NCBI RefSeq assembly: GCF_041397485.1
Contig: NZ_JAWKWO010000003.1
Span: forward strand, 1 to 64,000
Source of the DNA: Zhengella sp020637775
GTDB lineage: Bacteria > Pseudomonadota > Alphaproteobacteria > Rhizobiales > Rhizobiaceae
Length of the DNA stretch: 64,000 bases
Direction: 5' to 3'
Below are positions 33,776 to 44,614 of the stretch, piece by piece (position 1 is the first letter of the stretch; every line of letters starts with the position of its first letter). The position numbers and the translations under genes were made by a program. A model generated the notes under the pieces. That model was not told where the DNA came from. It saw nothing but the letters and a program-made list of their open reading frames with translations, and did not search any database.

Positions 33776-34558
33776 ATGAATGACCCGTTGAAATGCCTCA
33801 ATGAACGCGAACGGGACACATTGCGCCTGCTCTTGGCGGGGCATGATGCGAAGTCCATCGCGCGGGAACGCAGACTTTCGGTTCACACGGTCAACGAGCG
33901 CCTTCGCGCTGCACGGCGCAAGCTGGGCGTCTCCAGCAGCCGGGAGGCGGCGCGCCTTCTTGCGCAGGCCGAAGGCAATGCCCACGATTTTCCTGTATCC
34001 AAGGAATTTGGCATGGACCGGCATGGCGGGGGCGCCGCACGAACGGCGCCGACCGGCCCGCTGTCGTGGCCGCGCCGCCACCCCTGGCGGACAGGAGGAG
34101 TGTTTCTGATGATCGTGGCCATTATCGCCGCCGCATTTGTTACCATGGCCGGAATCGAGGATGCCGGAGCACCTCGCGACCTGACACAAGAAGCGGACAC
34201 GTTCGCGTCGCCGTCAGCCTGGTCGGCAAGCGAAAGCCATGCGTTGAATTGGCTGGCTCTCGTCGACCAGGAGGCGTGGTCGGCGAGTTGGCGTGATGCC
34301 GGGGCGATTTTCCGCTCGCAGATTTCAGCCGATGACTGGGCTGCCGCGATCATTCCCGTTCGCAAACCGCTGGGCGCCGTGCTTTCGCGAACGCTCTTCA
34401 AGGTCACCAAAGCCGCTACACTGCCCGGCGTGCCGGAAGGGGACTACGAAATTCTGGAATTTCGCACGGATTTTGCTGCCAGAACCGGTGCCATTGAACG
34501 CGTCGTGCTGGCGCGCGAACCGACAGGTTGGACAGTCAACGGCTATTTCATCCGGTGA
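33776..34558 (+). CDS. Membrane-anchored LuxR-type HTH protein with DUF4019 domain
   Basis: A 260-residue protein with an N-terminal LuxR/GerE helix-turn-helix (LNERERDTLRLLLAGHDAKS and SVHTVNERLRAARRKLGV, residues 8-52), one membrane helix at about 107-126 (GGVFLMIVAIIAAAFVTMAG) and a C-terminal domain of about 115 residues that matches DUF4019 (ESHALNWLALVDQEAWSASW onward). There is no receiver domain. This layout suggests a one-component regulator that senses something outside the membrane. It lies alone between uvrA and ssb. Confidence 0.85.
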   Translation: MNDPLKCLNERERDTLRLLLAGHDAKSIARERRLSVHTVNERLRAARRKLGVSSSREAARLLAQAEGNAHDFPVSKEFGMDRHGGGAARTAPTGPLSWPRRHPWRTGGVFLMIVAIIAAAFVTMAGIEDAGAPRDLTQEADTFASPSAWSASESHALNWLALVDQEAWSASWRDAGAIFRSQISADDWAAAIIPVRKPLGAVLSRTLFKVTKAATLPGVPEGDYEILEFRTDFAARTGAIERVVLAREPTGWTVNGYFIR

Positions 34559-34595
34559 GGCCATCTCGATGAGAGCCCGAATATGGGTGGTGCGC

Positions 34596-34624
34596 TTGAC
34601 ATATGGAACATAATGGGAACATTG
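34596..34624 (+). promoter_or_regulatory. Candidate ssb promoter
   Basis: TTGACA at 34596-34601 is a perfect -35 element. The region 17 bases on (ACATTG) is a poor -10, so the exact element is uncertain. The SOS box lies within the spacer. Confidence 0.5.
34606..34620 (+). promoter_or_regulatory. LexA (SOS) box of ssb
   Basis: GAAC-ATAATGG-GAAC matches the alphaproteobacterial LexA operator GAAC-N7-GAAC exactly. It overlaps the spacer of the predicted ssb promoter, where LexA would block RNA polymerase. Confidence 0.8.
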
Positions 34625-34793
34625 TGTCGGCGCGCTTCCGGATCGGAAACGGCGGCGTGAGCCGGCCAATTGCTTGTGGATGCCCGTCGATTGCGGAAGG
34701 CAGCCAAGGCGCATTGGTTTATGGTGCGCGGAAATTGCAATGGCGTTCGCGGGCGGCATATCATTGCCCCGCAGCGAAAGACGGAGTTGGAAC

Positions 34794-35336
34794 ATGGCGG
34801 GAAGCGTGAACAAGGTCATTCTGGTCGGGAATCTGGGCGCCGACCCGGAGGTGCGCCGCCTCAATTCCGGCGATGCGGTTGTCAACATGCGTATCGCCAC
34901 GTCAGAGACCTGGCGCGACAAGAACAGTGGCGAGCGCCGCGAGCGCACCGAGTGGCACAATGTCGTGATCTTCAACGAGCAGCTTGGCAAGGTGGCCGAG
35001 CAATATCTCAAGAAGGGCATGAAGGTTTACCTGGAAGGCCAGTTGCAGACGCGCAAATGGCAGGACCAGCAGGGCCAGGACCGCTACACGACCGAGATCG
35101 TGTTGCAGCGCTATCGCGGTGAGCTTCAGATGCTCGACGGGCGCGGGCAGGGCGGCGACCAGGGCCAGGTCGGCTATGGTGGCGGCGGCGGTTCGCGCGG
35201 CGGGTCCGATTTCGGCTCGTCCGGCCCATCCGGCGGCGGTGGCGGCTATGGCGGTGGCGGTTATGGCGGCGGCCAGCAGGGCGGCGGCGGGGGCGGTGGC
35301 TATTCCCGCGATCTCGACGACGAAATTCCGTTCTGA
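34794..35336 (+). CDS. ssb: Single-stranded DNA-binding protein
   Basis: A 180-residue SSB starting MAGSVNKVILVGNLGADPEV. The OB fold covers about residues 5-112 (RERTEWHNVVIFNEQLGKVA, LQTRKWQDQQGQDRYTTEIV). A glycine-rich linker follows, then the conserved acidic tip DLDDEIPF, which recruits repair and replication proteins. The ATG at 34794 is chosen over in-frame upstream starts because it gives the family N-terminus. Expression is probably SOS-controlled. Confidence 0.97.
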   Translation: MAGSVNKVILVGNLGADPEVRRLNSGDAVVNMRIATSETWRDKNSGERRERTEWHNVVIFNEQLGKVAEQYLKKGMKVYLEGQLQTRKWQDQQGQDRYTTEIVLQRYRGELQMLDGRGQGGDQGQVGYGGGGGSRGGSDFGSSGPSGGGGGYGGGGYGGGQQGGGGGGGYSRDLDDEIPF

Positions 35337-35688
35337 ATGTCCGGGGAACCGGCTCGGCACCTCTCATCCATGCTCATTGCGACGTGCGACGCCGTGGCTG
35401 GCGGGTGGTTCATTGCTGCCTGCCCGCTCAAGGGCCATGCCGGATAACCCGTCCGCACCATCCCCGTGCCTGTCGCGGCGTTTTGCTATTGCGGGATCGA
35501 CGTGGTTGGCGATCTTGCGGGCCAGAGACAATGGCTTCGCTGGCAAGGCCGGGAATGGCGGCTTGCGGCGAAGCCGACCAACGCCGCGATTCCAGGTTTC
35601 GCCGGACTTGTCCGGACTGAACCATTCGTGCCGGGCTGAACCATTCGTGATTGGCGCGTGTCCGGCAGAGCGGTCATTCTCGTCAGCC
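35337..35688. other. Intergenic region after ssb
   Basis: No gene is supported in these 352 bases. It holds a short hairpin (CCGGAC-TT-GTCCGG near 35603-35616) and a 14-base direct repeat CTGAACCATTCGTG at 35617-35630 and 35636-35649 with a 19-base period. Frames that cross it have poor codon character. Confidence 0.5.
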
Positions 35689-36057
35689 ATGAGACGGATT
35701 TCTTTTGCCATATTCCTTTCATTGCCAGCGCTACCGGTGCTGGCGGGTGAAGCCGACGTCGTGGACGTGCGCTACACACAGTCTTCAAACGGCTCCTACA
35801 CGTTCCATGTCACGGTGCGCCATGCCGACGAGGGCTGGAACCATTATGCCGACAAATGGCAGGTTGTGGGGCCGGACGGCACCGTGCTCGGCGAACGCGT
35901 GCTGGCGCATCCGCATGTGAGTGAACAGCCCTTCACGCGCAGCCAGTCCGGCATCCGCATTCCGGATGCGGTGGAGGAGGTGACGGTGCGCGCCCATGAT
36001 TCCGTTCACCGCTGGGGCGGGCGCACAATGACCGTTCCTCTCAAGGGCCGGTTCTGA
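35689..36057 (+). CDS. Conserved periplasmic protein, function unknown
   Basis: A 122-residue protein with a signal peptide (MRRISFAIFLSLPALPVLAG). The mature part of about 100 residues has VTVRHADEGWNHYADKWQVV, LAHPHVSEQPFTRS and VTVRAHDSVHRWGG, a histidine-rich set of blocks that I recall from unnamed alphaproteobacterial proteins. Histidines at these motifs could bind a metal; this is inference. The ATG at 35689 is the only start giving a signal peptide. Confidence 0.75.
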   Translation: MRRISFAIFLSLPALPVLAGEADVVDVRYTQSSNGSYTFHVTVRHADEGWNHYADKWQVVGPDGTVLGERVLAHPHVSEQPFTRSQSGIRIPDAVEEVTVRAHDSVHRWGGRTMTVPLKGRF

Positions 36058-36072
36058 TCGGACCTGCGGCCG

Positions 36073-36699
36073 TCAGGCGGCTGCCAGCGCCTTCACCCCG
36101 TCAGCGACGAATTGTACGGCCAGCGCCGAAAGGATGACGCCCAGAAGCCGGGTGAGGATGGACCGTCCGGTTTCGCCGAGGACCTTGTCGATCCGGTCGG
36201 CGAGGAGAAAGACGAACCATGTCAGCGCGATGATCGCCGCCACGATGGCGATGAGCGTGATGCGCGGACCCGGTTCGGCAAACTGGCCGGAAAGAAGGAT
36301 CACGGCGGAAATGGCGCCGGGGCCGGCAATCAGCGGAATCGCCAGCGGGAAAACCGCGACCTGGCGGATCTCGTCGGCGCTGATGGCGACTTCGGCCGTG
36401 TGTTCATGGCGCTGCTGGCGGCGTTCGAAGATCATCTCGAAGGCGATCCAGAACAGCAACAGGCCACCGGCAACGCGGAACGCCGGAAGGGTGATGCCGA
36501 AGACCGCCAGGATGCCGGCGCCGGCCAGGGCGAACAGGGCCAGCGTCGCGAAGCCCAGAGCCGCTGCGCGCCAGGCCACCTGGTTGCGTTGCGAGCGGTC
36601 CATGCCGCGGGTAACCGCCAGGAAAAGCGGCGCAAGCCCCGCCGGGTCGATGGTGACCAGCAGCGTGACCACCGCTGTGGCAAACATGTCGTTGAACAT
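36073..36699 (-). CDS. MarC/UPF0056-family membrane protein
   Basis: A 208-residue protein with six predicted membrane helices. The start MFNDMFATAVVTLLVTIDPA at 36699 is the family N-terminus, so the longer frame to 36843 is rejected. TIDPAGLAPLFLAVTRGMD and AIPLIAGPGAISAVILLS are conserved MarC blocks. MarC proteins were once linked to multidrug resistance but the function is unproven. It converges with the preceding gene and is divergent from gyrA. Confidence 0.9.
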   Translation of the reverse strand: MFNDMFATAVVTLLVTIDPAGLAPLFLAVTRGMDRSQRNQVAWRAAALGFATLALFALAGAGILAVFGITLPAFRVAGGLLLFWIAFEMIFERRQQRHEHTAEVAISADEIRQVAVFPLAIPLIAGPGAISAVILLSGQFAEPGPRITLIAIVAAIIALTWFVFLLADRIDKVLGETGRSILTRLLGVILSALAVQFVADGVKALAAA

Positions 36700-36893
36700 G
36701 GGCAGTCCTGTTCCGCTTCGTTCCTGCGGGGAGCCTAGCCGGTTTGTGCCCGTCGCGCGACCCGGCAGGCCGACAAAGGCCCGCGAGGGGGCAAAAGTGC
36801 GCTTCCCTTTGGAAAACCGGCGCGAAAATTGGAATGGCGGCACGGAATCCTATATACGGAAACAAGTGATTCCAACGTGATCGTGACACGCAT

Positions 36894-39680
<2,787 letters not shown>

Positions 39681-39692
39681 TCCGGCGGGCCG

Positions 39693-39848
39693 TCAGTGGC
39701 GCCGGTTGCGAGCGGACGGCCGGTAGGGATCGAACGGCGGGCGGATGCGCTCTGCCTGCGGTTCTGTCTTCAGGTCGCCGACCAGGCCCACCACGGTGGC
39801 GATCAGCATGGCAACGGTCATGGCAGAGGCGAGCAGCACGATCATCAT
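39693..39848 (-). CDS. Small single-pass membrane protein, unknown function
   Basis: A 51-residue protein starting MMIVLLASAMTVAMLIATVV, with AAGGAG seven bases upstream. One membrane helix spans about residues 3-24, followed by a basic, proline-rich tail (PPFDPYRPSARNRRH). The strong ribosome binding site and clean composition support expression. It converges with gyrA 12 bases after its stop. Confidence 0.6.
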   Translation of the reverse strand: MMIVLLASAMTVAMLIATVVGLVGDLKTEPQAERIRPPFDPYRPSARNRRH

Positions 39849-40075
39849 TCGTTTTCTCCTTGCTCCCGGTTCCGTGGAAGACGCCGGTTCCGGCACTGTC
39901 TCCACATGACCAAGACGCATCAAAGCGCGAAAAGTTTCAAACAACGCTTGTGCAAACCTGCGTGATCCGAGTTGAATGCGCCGTGAGCGGCCGGTTCACC
40001 GGGCATTCATGTTCGGCCCGCAAGCGTGCGCGAAGCCGATTGCCAAGGGTTGTGCCGGCGGGTAGAAGCGCAATC

Positions 40076-40570
40076 ATGAGCGAGACAAAAGCAATCTATG
40101 CCGGGTCGTTCGACCCGTTGACCAACGGCCATCTCGACGTCCTGCGCAGCGCCCTGGCGCTGGCGGATACGGTATACGTGGCCATCGGCATCCATCCGGG
40201 CAAGAAGGGGCTGTTTTCCTTCGAGGAACGGCTGCGGTTGATCGAGCAGGCCGGCGCGGATGCGCTCGGCGCGGATCACGCGCGCCTGCGCGTGGTGGCG
40301 TTCGACGGGCTGGTCGTCGATGCGGCACGCCAGCATGGCGCCTCGCTGATGATCCGCGGCCTGCGCGATGGCACCGATCTCGACTATGAGATGCAGATGG
40401 CGGGCATGAACGGGCAGATGGCGCCCGACATCAAGACCGTCTTTTTGCCGGCCAGCCCGGCCGTGCGGCATATCACTGCCACATTGGTGCGCCAGATCGC
40501 GGCCATGGGCGGTGATGTGTCCGGCTTCGTGCCGGCCAATGTGGCCGATGCCCTGAAAGCGAAATCCTGA
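40076..40570 (+). CDS. coaD: Phosphopantetheine adenylyltransferase
   Basis: A 164-residue enzyme of coenzyme A synthesis that joins ATP and 4'-phosphopantetheine. The nucleotidyltransferase signature is GSFDPLTNGHLD with the TxGH motif at Thr16, Gly18 and His19. MIRGLRDGTDLDYEMQMAGMN is the family block for substrate binding, and the second ATP motif is HITATLVRQIA. The ATG at 40076 matches the family start. The cyclophilin gene follows after 20 bases. Confidence 0.97.
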   Translation: MSETKAIYAGSFDPLTNGHLDVLRSALALADTVYVAIGIHPGKKGLFSFEERLRLIEQAGADALGADHARLRVVAFDGLVVDAARQHGASLMIRGLRDGTDLDYEMQMAGMNGQMAPDIKTVFLPASPAVRHITATLVRQIAAMGGDVSGFVPANVADALKAKS

Positions 40571-40590
40571 CCCGACCGGAGACCTGACCC

Positions 40591-41157
40591 ATGTCGATCC
40601 TGCGCCTTGCCGCCGCGGCGGCCCTTGCCGCCTCCATGAGCGTTTCTGCCCTGCCTGCCTTCGCCTCCAAGCTCGTCATCACGCTGAAAGATGGCGATGT
40701 CGTCATTGATCTGGCCGAAGACCTGGCGCCGAAGCATGTCGAGCGAATGAAGGCGCTGGCCGAATCGGGTGCCTATGACAATGTCGCCTTCCACCGCGTG
40801 ATCGACGGCTTCATGGCGCAGACCGGCGATGTCCAGTTCGGCGACATGGAGGACGGGTTCGATCCGCGCCGCGTCGGCACGGGAGGCTCCGACATGGCCG
40901 ATCTGCCGGCCGAGTTCTCGGACACACCCTTCGAGGAGGGCACGGTGGGCATGGCGCGATCCTCCAGCCCGGATTCGGCCAATTCGCAATTCTTCATCAT
41001 GTTCGCGCCCGCGCCGCACCTGAACGGCCAGTATACCGTGGTCGGCACCGTCGAAAGCGGCATGGAGCACGTCCATGCCATCAAGAAGGGCAGCCGCGCG
41101 GCCAATGGCGCCGTGCAGGAGCCCGACCGCATGATCAAGGTGCGGGTGGAAGACTGA
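40591..41157 (+). CDS. Periplasmic peptidyl-prolyl cis-trans isomerase, cyclophilin type
   Basis: A 188-residue cyclophilin with a signal peptide (cleavage near residue 25 after PAFA). The catalytic block AFHRVIDGFMAQTGD carries the arginine of the active site; GMARSSSPDSANSQFFIMF is the cyclophilin signature. It speeds proline isomerisation in exported proteins. A cytoplasmic paralogue starts 31 bases after it, probably after gene duplication. Confidence 0.93.
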   Translation: MSILRLAAAAALAASMSVSALPAFASKLVITLKDGDVVIDLAEDLAPKHVERMKALAESGAYDNVAFHRVIDGFMAQTGDVQFGDMEDGFDPRRVGTGGSDMADLPAEFSDTPFEEGTVGMARSSSPDSANSQFFIMFAPAPHLNGQYTVVGTVESGMEHVHAIKKGSRAANGAVQEPDRMIKVRVED

Positions 41158-41188
41158 AATTTCGAATCAAAGCAGGAAGGTAGACGCA

Positions 41189-41698
41189 ATGGCTGAGATC
41201 AAGGATCCGGAAAACACGCTGGTCATGGAGACCACGCAGGGCAAGGTCGTCATCGAGATGTTTCCGGAGCTTGCGCCCGGCCATGTCGGCCGCATCAAGG
41301 AGCTGGCCCGCGAGGGTGCCTATGACGGTGTCGTCTTTCACCGCGTCATCGACGGCTTCATGGCGCAGACCGGCGACGTGCGCTACGGCAAGAAGGGCGG
41401 CAAGGACTTCAACCCGGCCCGCGCCGGCATGGGCGGCTCCGACAAGCCGGATCTGAAAGCCGAGTTCTCCAACATGAACCATGCGCGTGGCACGTGCTCG
41501 ATGGCGCGGGCGATGAACCCGAATTCGGCCAATTCGCAGTTCTTCATCTGCTTCGAGGATGCCGGCTTCCTGAACCGCCAGTACACGGTGTGGGGCCAGG
41601 TGATCGAGGGCATGGAACATGTCGACAAGATCAAGCGTGGCGAGCCGGTGCAGGATCCCGATTCCATCGTCTCGATGAAAGTTGCCGCCGACGCCTGA
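41189..41698 (+). CDS. ppiB: Cytoplasmic peptidyl-prolyl cis-trans isomerase, cyclophilin type
   Basis: A 169-residue cyclophilin without a signal peptide. It shares VFHRVIDGFMAQTGDV and the SMARAMNPNSANSQFFICF block with its upstream neighbour. The conserved histidine normally paired with the core is replaced in VWGQVIEGMEHVDKI only in ways common to the bacterial branch. AGGAAGG lies ten bases before the ATG. It probably shares a transcript with coaD and the periplasmic paralogue. Confidence 0.93.
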   Translation: MAEIKDPENTLVMETTQGKVVIEMFPELAPGHVGRIKELAREGAYDGVVFHRVIDGFMAQTGDVRYGKKGGKDFNPARAGMGGSDKPDLKAEFSNMNHARGTCSMARAMNPNSANSQFFICFEDAGFLNRQYTVWGQVIEGMEHVDKIKRGEPVQDPDSIVSMKVAADA

Positions 41699-41724
41699 GG
41701 CGGTGCGGCTGTCCTGGATATCAG

Positions 41725-41747
41725 GGGCGCCGGCATGACCGGCGCCC
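41725..41747 (+). terminator. Hairpin after ppiB, probable weak terminator
   Basis: A perfect 9-bp stem (GGGCGCCGG/CCGGCGCCC) with a CATGA loop lies 26 bases past ppiB. Only TT follows, so termination may be partial or Rho-assisted. Confidence 0.5.
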
Positions 41748-41837
41748 TTGGCATGTCCGGCCGGTGCCCTGAACCGGCTTGCCGCCGGGTGCGTGCCGTG
41801 ATTTGACCAGACTGCGGAATGCTGTAAAGGCCCGCCC

Positions 41838-42911
41838 ATGCGTGTTGATCTTTTCGATTTCGAGCTTCCCGAAAGCGCCATCGCCCTGCGTCCGGCCGAG
41901 CCGCGCGATGCGGCGCGCATGCTCGTGGTGCGGCCCGGCGAAGCGCTCGAAGACCGGGGCGTGCTGGACCTGGCGGACCTCCTTGCGCCGGGCGACGCGC
42001 TCGTCTTCAACGACACGCGCGTGATCCCGGCCCAGCTCGAGGGCGTTCGTATTCGCGATGGCGGCGAGGCCCGCGTCTCCGCCACGCTGCACATGCGCAC
42101 CGGTCCGGACCGGTGGAAAGCCTTCCTCAAGCCGGGCAAACGGGTGAAGGCGGGAGACCGCATCCGTTTCGGCCATGAGGGGAACGCCTGCTTCCTCGGG
42201 GCTCTGGAGGCGACCGCCGGCGAAAAGGGCGCGGGCGGCGATGTCGAACTCGTCTTCGACCTGTCGGGGCCGTCGCTGGACGAGGCGCTGCATGCAGTCG
42301 GCCATGTTCCGCTGCCGCCCTATATCGCGTCGAAACGGCCGGAGGATGAGCGCGACAGGGCCGACTATCAGACGATCTATGCCCGCGAAGAAGGTGCCGT
42401 GGCCGCGCCCACGGCGGGCCTGCATTTCACGCCGCGCCTGATGGAGCGTCTCGACTCGCGCGGAATCGAGCGGCATTTCGTGACGCTGCATGTCGGCGCC
42501 GGCACATTCCTGCCAGTCAAGGCCGACGACACCCGCGATCACCGGATGCATTCGGAGATCGGTCATGTCAGCGCGCAGACGGCGGCGGCCTTGAACGCGG
42601 TCAAGGCGCGCGGCGGGCGCATCGTCTCGGTCGGCACGACGTCGCTGCGGCTGCTGGAAAGCGCGGCGGACGAGGCCGGGCGGTTGCATGAATGGTCCGG
42701 CCCGACCGACATCTTCATCACGCCGGGCTACCGGTTCCGTTTCATCGACGTGCTGATGACGAATTTTCATCTGCCGCGATCCACGCTGTTCATGCTCGTT
42801 TCCGCCTTCAGTGGGCTGGAAACCATGCGCGCAGCCTATGACCATGCCATTGCCGGCGGCTACCGCTTCTATTCCTACGGTGATTCCAGCCTGCTTTTCA
42901 GGAAGCAATGA
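41838..42911 (+). CDS. queA: S-adenosylmethionine:tRNA ribosyltransferase-isomerase
   Basis: A 357-residue QueA that transfers the ribosyl part of SAM to preQ1-modified tRNA, forming epoxyqueuosine. Signatures are MRVDLFDFELPESAIALRPA at the start, VFNDTRVIPAQL, the APTAGLHFT block and TFLPVK, then MTNFHLPRSTLFMLVSAF. Full length. It lies 139 bases after ppiB and upstream of tgt, the preceding enzyme of the pathway, with an intergenic stretch of 470 bases between them. Confidence 0.97.
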   Translation: MRVDLFDFELPESAIALRPAEPRDAARMLVVRPGEALEDRGVLDLADLLAPGDALVFNDTRVIPAQLEGVRIRDGGEARVSATLHMRTGPDRWKAFLKPGKRVKAGDRIRFGHEGNACFLGALEATAGEKGAGGDVELVFDLSGPSLDEALHAVGHVPLPPYIASKRPEDERDRADYQTIYAREEGAVAAPTAGLHFTPRLMERLDSRGIERHFVTLHVGAGTFLPVKADDTRDHRMHSEIGHVSAQTAAALNAVKARGGRIVSVGTTSLRLLESAADEAGRLHEWSGPTDIFITPGYRFRFIDVLMTNFHLPRSTLFMLVSAFSGLETMRAAYDHAIAGGYRFYSYGDSSLLFRKQ

Positions 42912-43381
42912 ATGCTCTTTCCACACCGCGCGTACCGTGCGCTATCCTTGCCCCGCTGCCTTCACGGGAACGCGGGTCATGAACCGGGATACGCGGGGGG
43001 CAGGCATGGTTGACGGCGGCAGGCGGACGGTTGCGTCTTCCGCGTGGCTTGCAATGGGCCTTTGGTCAACGCCCTATCGCGGGTGGCTCGCCGGGGCCGG
43101 TGCTTTCCGGCTGCCGGCAATGGGCACGATGCCGCCGTTCACGGGTCGAGAGATCCGGAAGGACGGCAGGCGGAGCGGCGGCGAACAGACATGCGGCAGG
43201 CGGTCACCGGATCGCATGATAAAATATGAGACACGCGAGATGGTGACCGCCTGTCTTTCCGATTCAAGCAATGGCCAGACGCAAAATGCGGGCGTGGCAA
43301 TGGTTCGGCCTGGCGCGGCCCTTGCGATGGTCGGTCCTGAAGGGCAAGTGGTTCAAGAACGGTACGAGGAATGCGGACGTC
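42912..43381 (+). other. Intergenic region between queA and tgt
   Basis: No gene is supported in these 470 bases; frames that cross it have poor composition. Its main feature is a perfect 12-bp inverted repeat with an AT-rich 33-base centre (separate entry), ahead of tgt. An upstream extension of tgt to 43271 is open but not expected. Confidence 0.5.
43197..43253 (+). promoter_or_regulatory. 12-bp inverted repeat upstream of tgt
   Basis: CAGGCGGTCACC (43197-43208) and GGTGACCGCCTG (43242-43253) are perfect complements around an AT-rich 33-base centre containing ATAAAATATG. As DNA it could be a dyad operator around a promoter; as RNA it would be a long stem. The following CTTTCC is not a good T-run. 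Confidence 0.45.
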
Positions 43382-44512
43382 ATGCGCAGCGATTTCACCT
43401 TCACTCTCCTTGCCACTGACGGCGGTGCCCGGCGCGGCGCAATCACCATGCCGCGCGGCACCATTCGCACACCGGCCTTCATGCCCGTGGGTACGGGCGG
43501 CACGGTCAAGGCCATGTACATGGACCAGGTGCGCGATCTCGGCGCGGACATCATCCTGGGCAATACCTATCACCTGATGCTGCGGCCGGGGGCCGAGCGG
43601 GTGGCGCGGCTGGGCGGGCTGCACGACTTTGCCCGCTGGCCGCATCCGATCCTCACCGACAGCGGCGGCTTCCAGGTCATGTCGCTGGCCGCGCTGCGCA
43701 AGTTGGACGAGCGCGGCGTGACCTTCAAGTCGCATATCGACGGCGTGAAATACGAGATGACGCCGGAACGCTCCATCGAGATCCAGGGGCTGCTCGATTC
43801 CGATATCCAGATGCAACTGGACGAATGCATCCGCCTGCCGGCCGAGGCTGGCGACGTGGAGCGCGCCATGGAGCTTTCGCTGCGCTGGGCGGAGCGTTGC
43901 AAGACCGCCTTCGGCGACCAGCCGGGCAAGGCCATGTTCGGCATCGTCCAGGGCGGCGACGTGCCGGCGCTGCGCGTGCGTTCGGCCGAAGCGCTGAAAG
44001 CCATGGACCTGAAGGGCTACGCGGTGGGCGGGCTTGCCGTGGGCGAGCCGCAGGCGGTGATGCTCGACATGCTGGAGGCGGTCTGTCCGGTGCTGCCGCA
44101 GGCGAAGCCTCGTTACCTGATGGGGGTGGGCACGCCGGACGACATCCTCAAATCGGTGGCGCGCGGGATAGACATGTTCGACTGCGTGATGCCGACGCGG
44201 GCCGGACGGCACGGGCTTGCCTATACGCGTTTCGGGAAGATCAACCTGCGCAATGCGCGCCATGCGGAGGATCCGCGTCCGCTCGATCCGGAAAGCGATT
44301 GCCCGGCGGCGCGCGACTATTCGCGCGCCTACCTTCATCACCTCGTGCGCTCGGGCGAGGCGCTGGGCGGGATGCTGCTGACCTGGAACAACCTGGCCTA
44401 TTACCAGCGGCTGATGCAGGGCGCGCGCGATGCCATCGAGGCCGGCGGCTACGGCGACTACATGGCGCGGACACAGGCCGGCTGGGAGCGGGGTGACGTG
44501 GCGCCACTGTGA
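43382..44512 (+). CDS. tgt: tRNA-guanine transglycosylase
   Basis: A 376-residue TGT that swaps guanine 34 for preQ1 in queuosine tRNAs. The start MRSDFTFTLLATDG at 43382 matches the family. Catalytic aspartates are Asp93 in LTDSGGFQ and Asp267 in FDCVMPTRAG. Against Zymomonas TGT the zinc ligands Cys318, Cys320, Cys323 and His349 correspond to Ser305, Cys307, Ala310 and Asn336, with the same 31-residue spacing. So three of four ligands are missing while the rest is well conserved. Confidence 0.95.
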   Translation: MRSDFTFTLLATDGGARRGAITMPRGTIRTPAFMPVGTGGTVKAMYMDQVRDLGADIILGNTYHLMLRPGAERVARLGGLHDFARWPHPILTDSGGFQVMSLAALRKLDERGVTFKSHIDGVKYEMTPERSIEIQGLLDSDIQMQLDECIRLPAEAGDVERAMELSLRWAERCKTAFGDQPGKAMFGIVQGGDVPALRVRSAEALKAMDLKGYAVGGLAVGEPQAVMLDMLEAVCPVLPQAKPRYLMGVGTPDDILKSVARGIDMFDCVMPTRAGRHGLAYTRFGKINLRNARHAEDPRPLDPESDCPAARDYSRAYLHHLVRSGEALGGMLLTWNNLAYYQRLMQGARDAIEAGGYGDYMARTQAGWERGDVAPL

Positions 44513-44614
44513 ACCGGTGCGCATGCGCGCGCGTTCTTTTTGGCGGGCGGTACAGAACCGCGGGCGTGCGGGGCGCGTATTCCGAGCGGATATGCCGTTT
44601 AAGGAGCACGCAAG

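Noticed and set aside
35617..35649. A CRISPR-like repeat after ssb
   Set aside because: It is a single 14-base direct repeat with a 19-base period, two copies only, and no leader or cas genes.
42912..43381. A preQ1 riboswitch between queA and tgt
   Set aside because: Neither the preQ1-I hairpin with A-rich tail nor the preQ1-II layout is recognisable. The inverted repeat there has arms and spacing unlike both.
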